A stretch of 6,639 nucleotides of DNA, taken from positions 175 through 6,813 of the forward strand of contig PCSS01000102.1 of assembly GCA_002771395.1 (NCBI GenBank), given 5' to 3'. This DNA comes from Bacteroidetes bacterium CG23_combo_of_CG06-09_8_20_14_all_32_9. GTDB lineage: Bacteria; Bacteroidota; Bacteroidia; Bacteroidales; GWA2-32-17. Below, piece after piece: positions 4,909 through 6,639 of the stretch; position 1 is the first letter of the stretch, and each line of letters begins with the position of its first letter. Position numbers and translations under genes: made by a program. A model generated the notes under the pieces. The model was not told the origin of the DNA and searched no databases. It saw only the letters and a list, made by a program, of their open reading frames with translations.

Positions 4909-6086
4909 TCTTTTAATGCTTTTATCAACGCAGGTACAATCTCGAACAGGTCCCCGACAATTCCATAATCAGCAATACTGAATATTGGTGCATCAGAGTC
5001 TGTATTTATTGCTATAATAATTTTTGCGTTCTGTATTCCAGCCCGATGCTGGATTGACCCTGAAATGCCGCAGGCAATGTACAAATCGGGGCTCACCGAA
5101 TAGCCTGTTTGACCAACTTGTCTGTCCTGTGGAATCCATCCTTTTTCTACAGCAACCCGTGAGCCGGCTATTTCGCCGCCAATTGTCTCTGCCAATGCCT
5201 CAAGCATTTTAACGCCTTTCTCTGATTTTATTCCTCTGCCTCCGCTCACAATAATCTTTGCTTCCTGTATATTTGAGTATCTGAGTCTCTCTTTTATTAC
5301 ATTAATGATTTTTGTTTTTATATTTTTAAGAGCAAGTTCTGGCTTACACTTAATAATTTCAGCTTTTTGAATATTATCATGCTTTACTAATTTCATAACT
5401 CCCGGACGTACTGTAGCCATCTGAGGTCTTGTTACAGGAGAAACTATTGTTGCCATAATATTTCCTCCAAATGCAGGCCTGGTTTGCAATAAATATCCCT
5501 CTTTCTCATCAATTGCAAGTCCTGTACAATCAGCCGTAAGACCTACTCCAAGTCGCCGGGCAATTCGGGGTGCTAAATCTCTGCCTGTTTGAGTAGCGCT
5601 ATATAATACAATGTTTGGTTTATACTGTGAAATTATATCTGAAATAGTATTTGCGTACGCATTGGTTTGATAGATTTTTAGCATCTCATCCTCGGCAATG
5701 TATATTTTCTGTGCACCATAAGTTGTGAGTTCGTTTACAAAACCCGAGACATTATCTCCTAAAAGGACAGCACACACTTCTTGTCCCAATATTTTTCCAA
5801 GAGCATGACCGCAACTCAGAAGTTCCAGAGAACCTTTATTTAACAGACCTTCTCTTTGCTCTGCAAAAACCCATACACCTTTATATCCGCTCAAATCAAC
5901 TTTTACCGCTTCTTTAGTATCTGATAAAATAGCCCCGTTATTGCATGAATCAAGGCATGCACCGCACATAGTGCATCTTTTGTTAATGGCAGCAACATCA
6001 TCAACAATCCCGATAGCATTATAAGGACATGAAGCGATACATAGTTCGCATCCTGTACATTTGTCTATATCAATCCAGACTTTCAT
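4896..6086 (-). CDS. etfA: Electron-transfer flavoprotein alpha subunit with N-terminal 2[4Fe-4S] ferredoxin domain
   Basis: A 396-aa fusion. Residues 1-55 are a ferredoxin domain with Cys10, 13, 16 and 20 (CTGCELCIASCP) and Cys38, 41, 44 and 48 (CTMCGACLDSC), enough for two [4Fe-4S] clusters. The rest is EtfA: the N-terminal domain to about 250, then the FAD domain with SGGRG (281-285), GWIPQDRQVGQTG (316-328) and LYIACGISGSIQHRAGIQNA (335-354). Such fusions are known in anaerobes, for example caffeyl-CoA reductase CarE, and are linked to flavin-based electron bifurcation with ferredoxin. Bifurcation here is inferred. The acyl-CoA dehydrogenase downstream is the expected partner. EtfB is required but is not in the window; upstream sits only a four-helix-bundle gene. 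The last residues and the stop fall inside a short-repeat array. Confidence 0.95.
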   Translation of the reverse strand: MKVWIDIDKCTGCELCIASCPYNAIGIVDDVAAINKRCTMCGACLDSCNNGAILSDTKEAVKVDLSGYKGVWVFAEQREGLLNKGSLELLSCGHALGKILGQEVCAVLLGDNVSGFVNELTTYGAQKIYIAEDEMLKIYQTNAYANTISDIISQYKPNIVLYSATQTGRDLAPRIARRLGVGLTADCTGLAIDEKEGYLLQTRPAFGGNIMATIVSPVTRPQMATVRPGVMKLVKHDNIQKAEIIKCKPELALKNIKTKIINVIKERLRYSNIQEAKIIVSGGRGIKSEKGVKMLEALAETIGGEIAGSRVAVEKGWIPQDRQVGQTGYSVSPDLYIACGISGSIQHRAGIQNAKIIIAINTDSDAPIFSIADYGIVGDLFEIVPALIKALKEDTD

Positions 6087-6156
6087 AAAACGATGAAATA
6101 TTTATTACCTCTTAGGCTCATAAAAAAAGTAACCTTCCCAAAATTTATTGATGTTA

Positions 6157-6181
6157 AGTTGGCAATAGGCAGTTGGCAATA
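6157..6181. repeat. Tandem repeat AGTTGGCAATA, two copies, period 14
   Basis: AGTTGGCAATA occurs at 6157-6167 and again at 6171-6181, separated by GGC. It lies in the 163-bp gap between the four-helix-bundle gene and etfA. The rest of that gap is AT-rich, and I see no gene or clear promoter in it. Confidence 0.7.
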
Positions 6182-6249
6182 ATTCACGGTATTCTTGTTA
6201 CTTTCTACTGCTTTTTGTATTCCTTTATTTTTGAAAATTAATACATTTT

Positions 6250-6624
6250 TTAGTGTTTTGGACGATATTTTTCAGGATTTTCCACCATAAGATTCAACAT
6301 TCGTCCCACTTCCTCAGACTTGTCACGAAGTTTACAGTTTTCTTCTTTTGAGATATACTTGCATGCTTCTGCAAAATCGAGCGAAACTTGTTTTTCGGTA
6401 TTCTCCATATCCGCATCGCTCATTTTACTGGAGAAATGTTTAGGATATTGGCGCTTCCTATAACCCTCTCCAATTGCTCTACAAACAGAACGAGAAGATC
6501 TCCTAAGATGATCTGTCAATTTATATTTTTCTTCACGTGGAAATTTTGTTGTGATTTTGAAAATCTCCATTGCTAATGAAAACGATTTTTGATAGACAGA
6601 TAAATCCCGATAACTTCCTGCCAT
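6250..6624 (-). CDS. Four-helix-bundle protein, S23 / rRNA-intervening-sequence family
   Basis: A 124-aa protein with the usual pattern of the four-helix-bundle (S23-like) family: YRDLSVYQKSFSLAMEIFKI at the N-terminus, FPREEKYKLTDHLRRSSRSV in the second helix, then AIGEGYRKRQ and a C-terminal helix containing EEVGRMLNLMVENPEKY. The family takes its name from proteins encoded in 23S rRNA intervening sequences of Leptospira, but most members lie alone between ordinary genes, and their function is not established. It differs from the copies at 1-109 and 2961-3367, which form another subgroup. The gene is intact, starts at ATG 6624 after an A/T-rich leader, and lies 163 bp upstream of etfA in the same direction. 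EtfB would be expected here in a compact etf operon. Confidence 0.85.
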   Translation of the reverse strand: MAGSYRDLSVYQKSFSLAMEIFKITTKFPREEKYKLTDHLRRSSRSVCRAIGEGYRKRQYPKHFSSKMSDADMENTEKQVSLDFAEACKYISKEENCKLRDKSEEVGRMLNLMVENPEKYRPKH

Positions 6625-6639
6625 AATATTATTTTTTTA

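Overview
All recognisable genes lie on the minus strand, so transcription runs from high to low coordinates. The window is AT-rich by eye. Starts lack clear Shine-Dalgarno sequences, a TAnnTTTG-type promoter element is visible, and small four-helix-bundle (S23-like) ORFs and short iterated intergenic repeats are abundant. Together these suggest a member of the Bacteroidota, probably an anaerobe given the ferredoxin-fused EtfA. This is an inference from style, not a taxonomic proof.

In transcription order the window holds: a four-helix-bundle protein gene (6624-6250); an electron-transfer flavoprotein alpha subunit with an N-terminal two-cluster ferredoxin domain (6086-4896); a 323-bp non-coding gap with inverted repeat arrays and hairpins (4895-4573); an acyl-CoA dehydrogenase (4572-3445); a frameshifted four-helix-bundle gene between short-repeat arrays (3367-2961); the B12-binding small subunit of a methylmalonyl-CoA-mutase-type enzyme (2933-2520); a DUF433/DUF5615 toxin-antitoxin-like pair (2465-1896); a probable remnant of a SpoIIE-type phosphatase C-terminus (1875-1780); the mutase large subunit (1769-156); and the start of a second copy of the four-helix-bundle gene, cut by the window edge (109-1).

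The metabolic core (Fd-EtfA, acyl-CoA dehydrogenase, mutase small and large subunits) looks like one acyl-CoA pathway. A cobalamin-dependent mutase rearranges the carbon skeleton of an acyl-CoA, and a flavin dehydrogenase passes electrons to or from an ETF that may bifurcate to ferredoxin. No EtfB is in the window. Both enzymes depart from textbook active sites. The mutase has a run of six glycines where the family has a Gln-Thr motif near the adenosyl group. The dehydrogenase has Gly where the usual catalytic Glu sits. The substrate therefore should not be assumed.

The second theme is invasion. Every junction between metabolic genes is occupied by small selfish-looking material: four-helix-bundle ORFs, a toxin-antitoxin pair, a gene remnant, or short tandem repeats. 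Two gaps share one design: a central segment bounded by inverted arrays with a period of about 10 bp, placed right against stop or start codons. This cassette-like architecture, with no transposase in sight, is the most interesting unexplained structure here.
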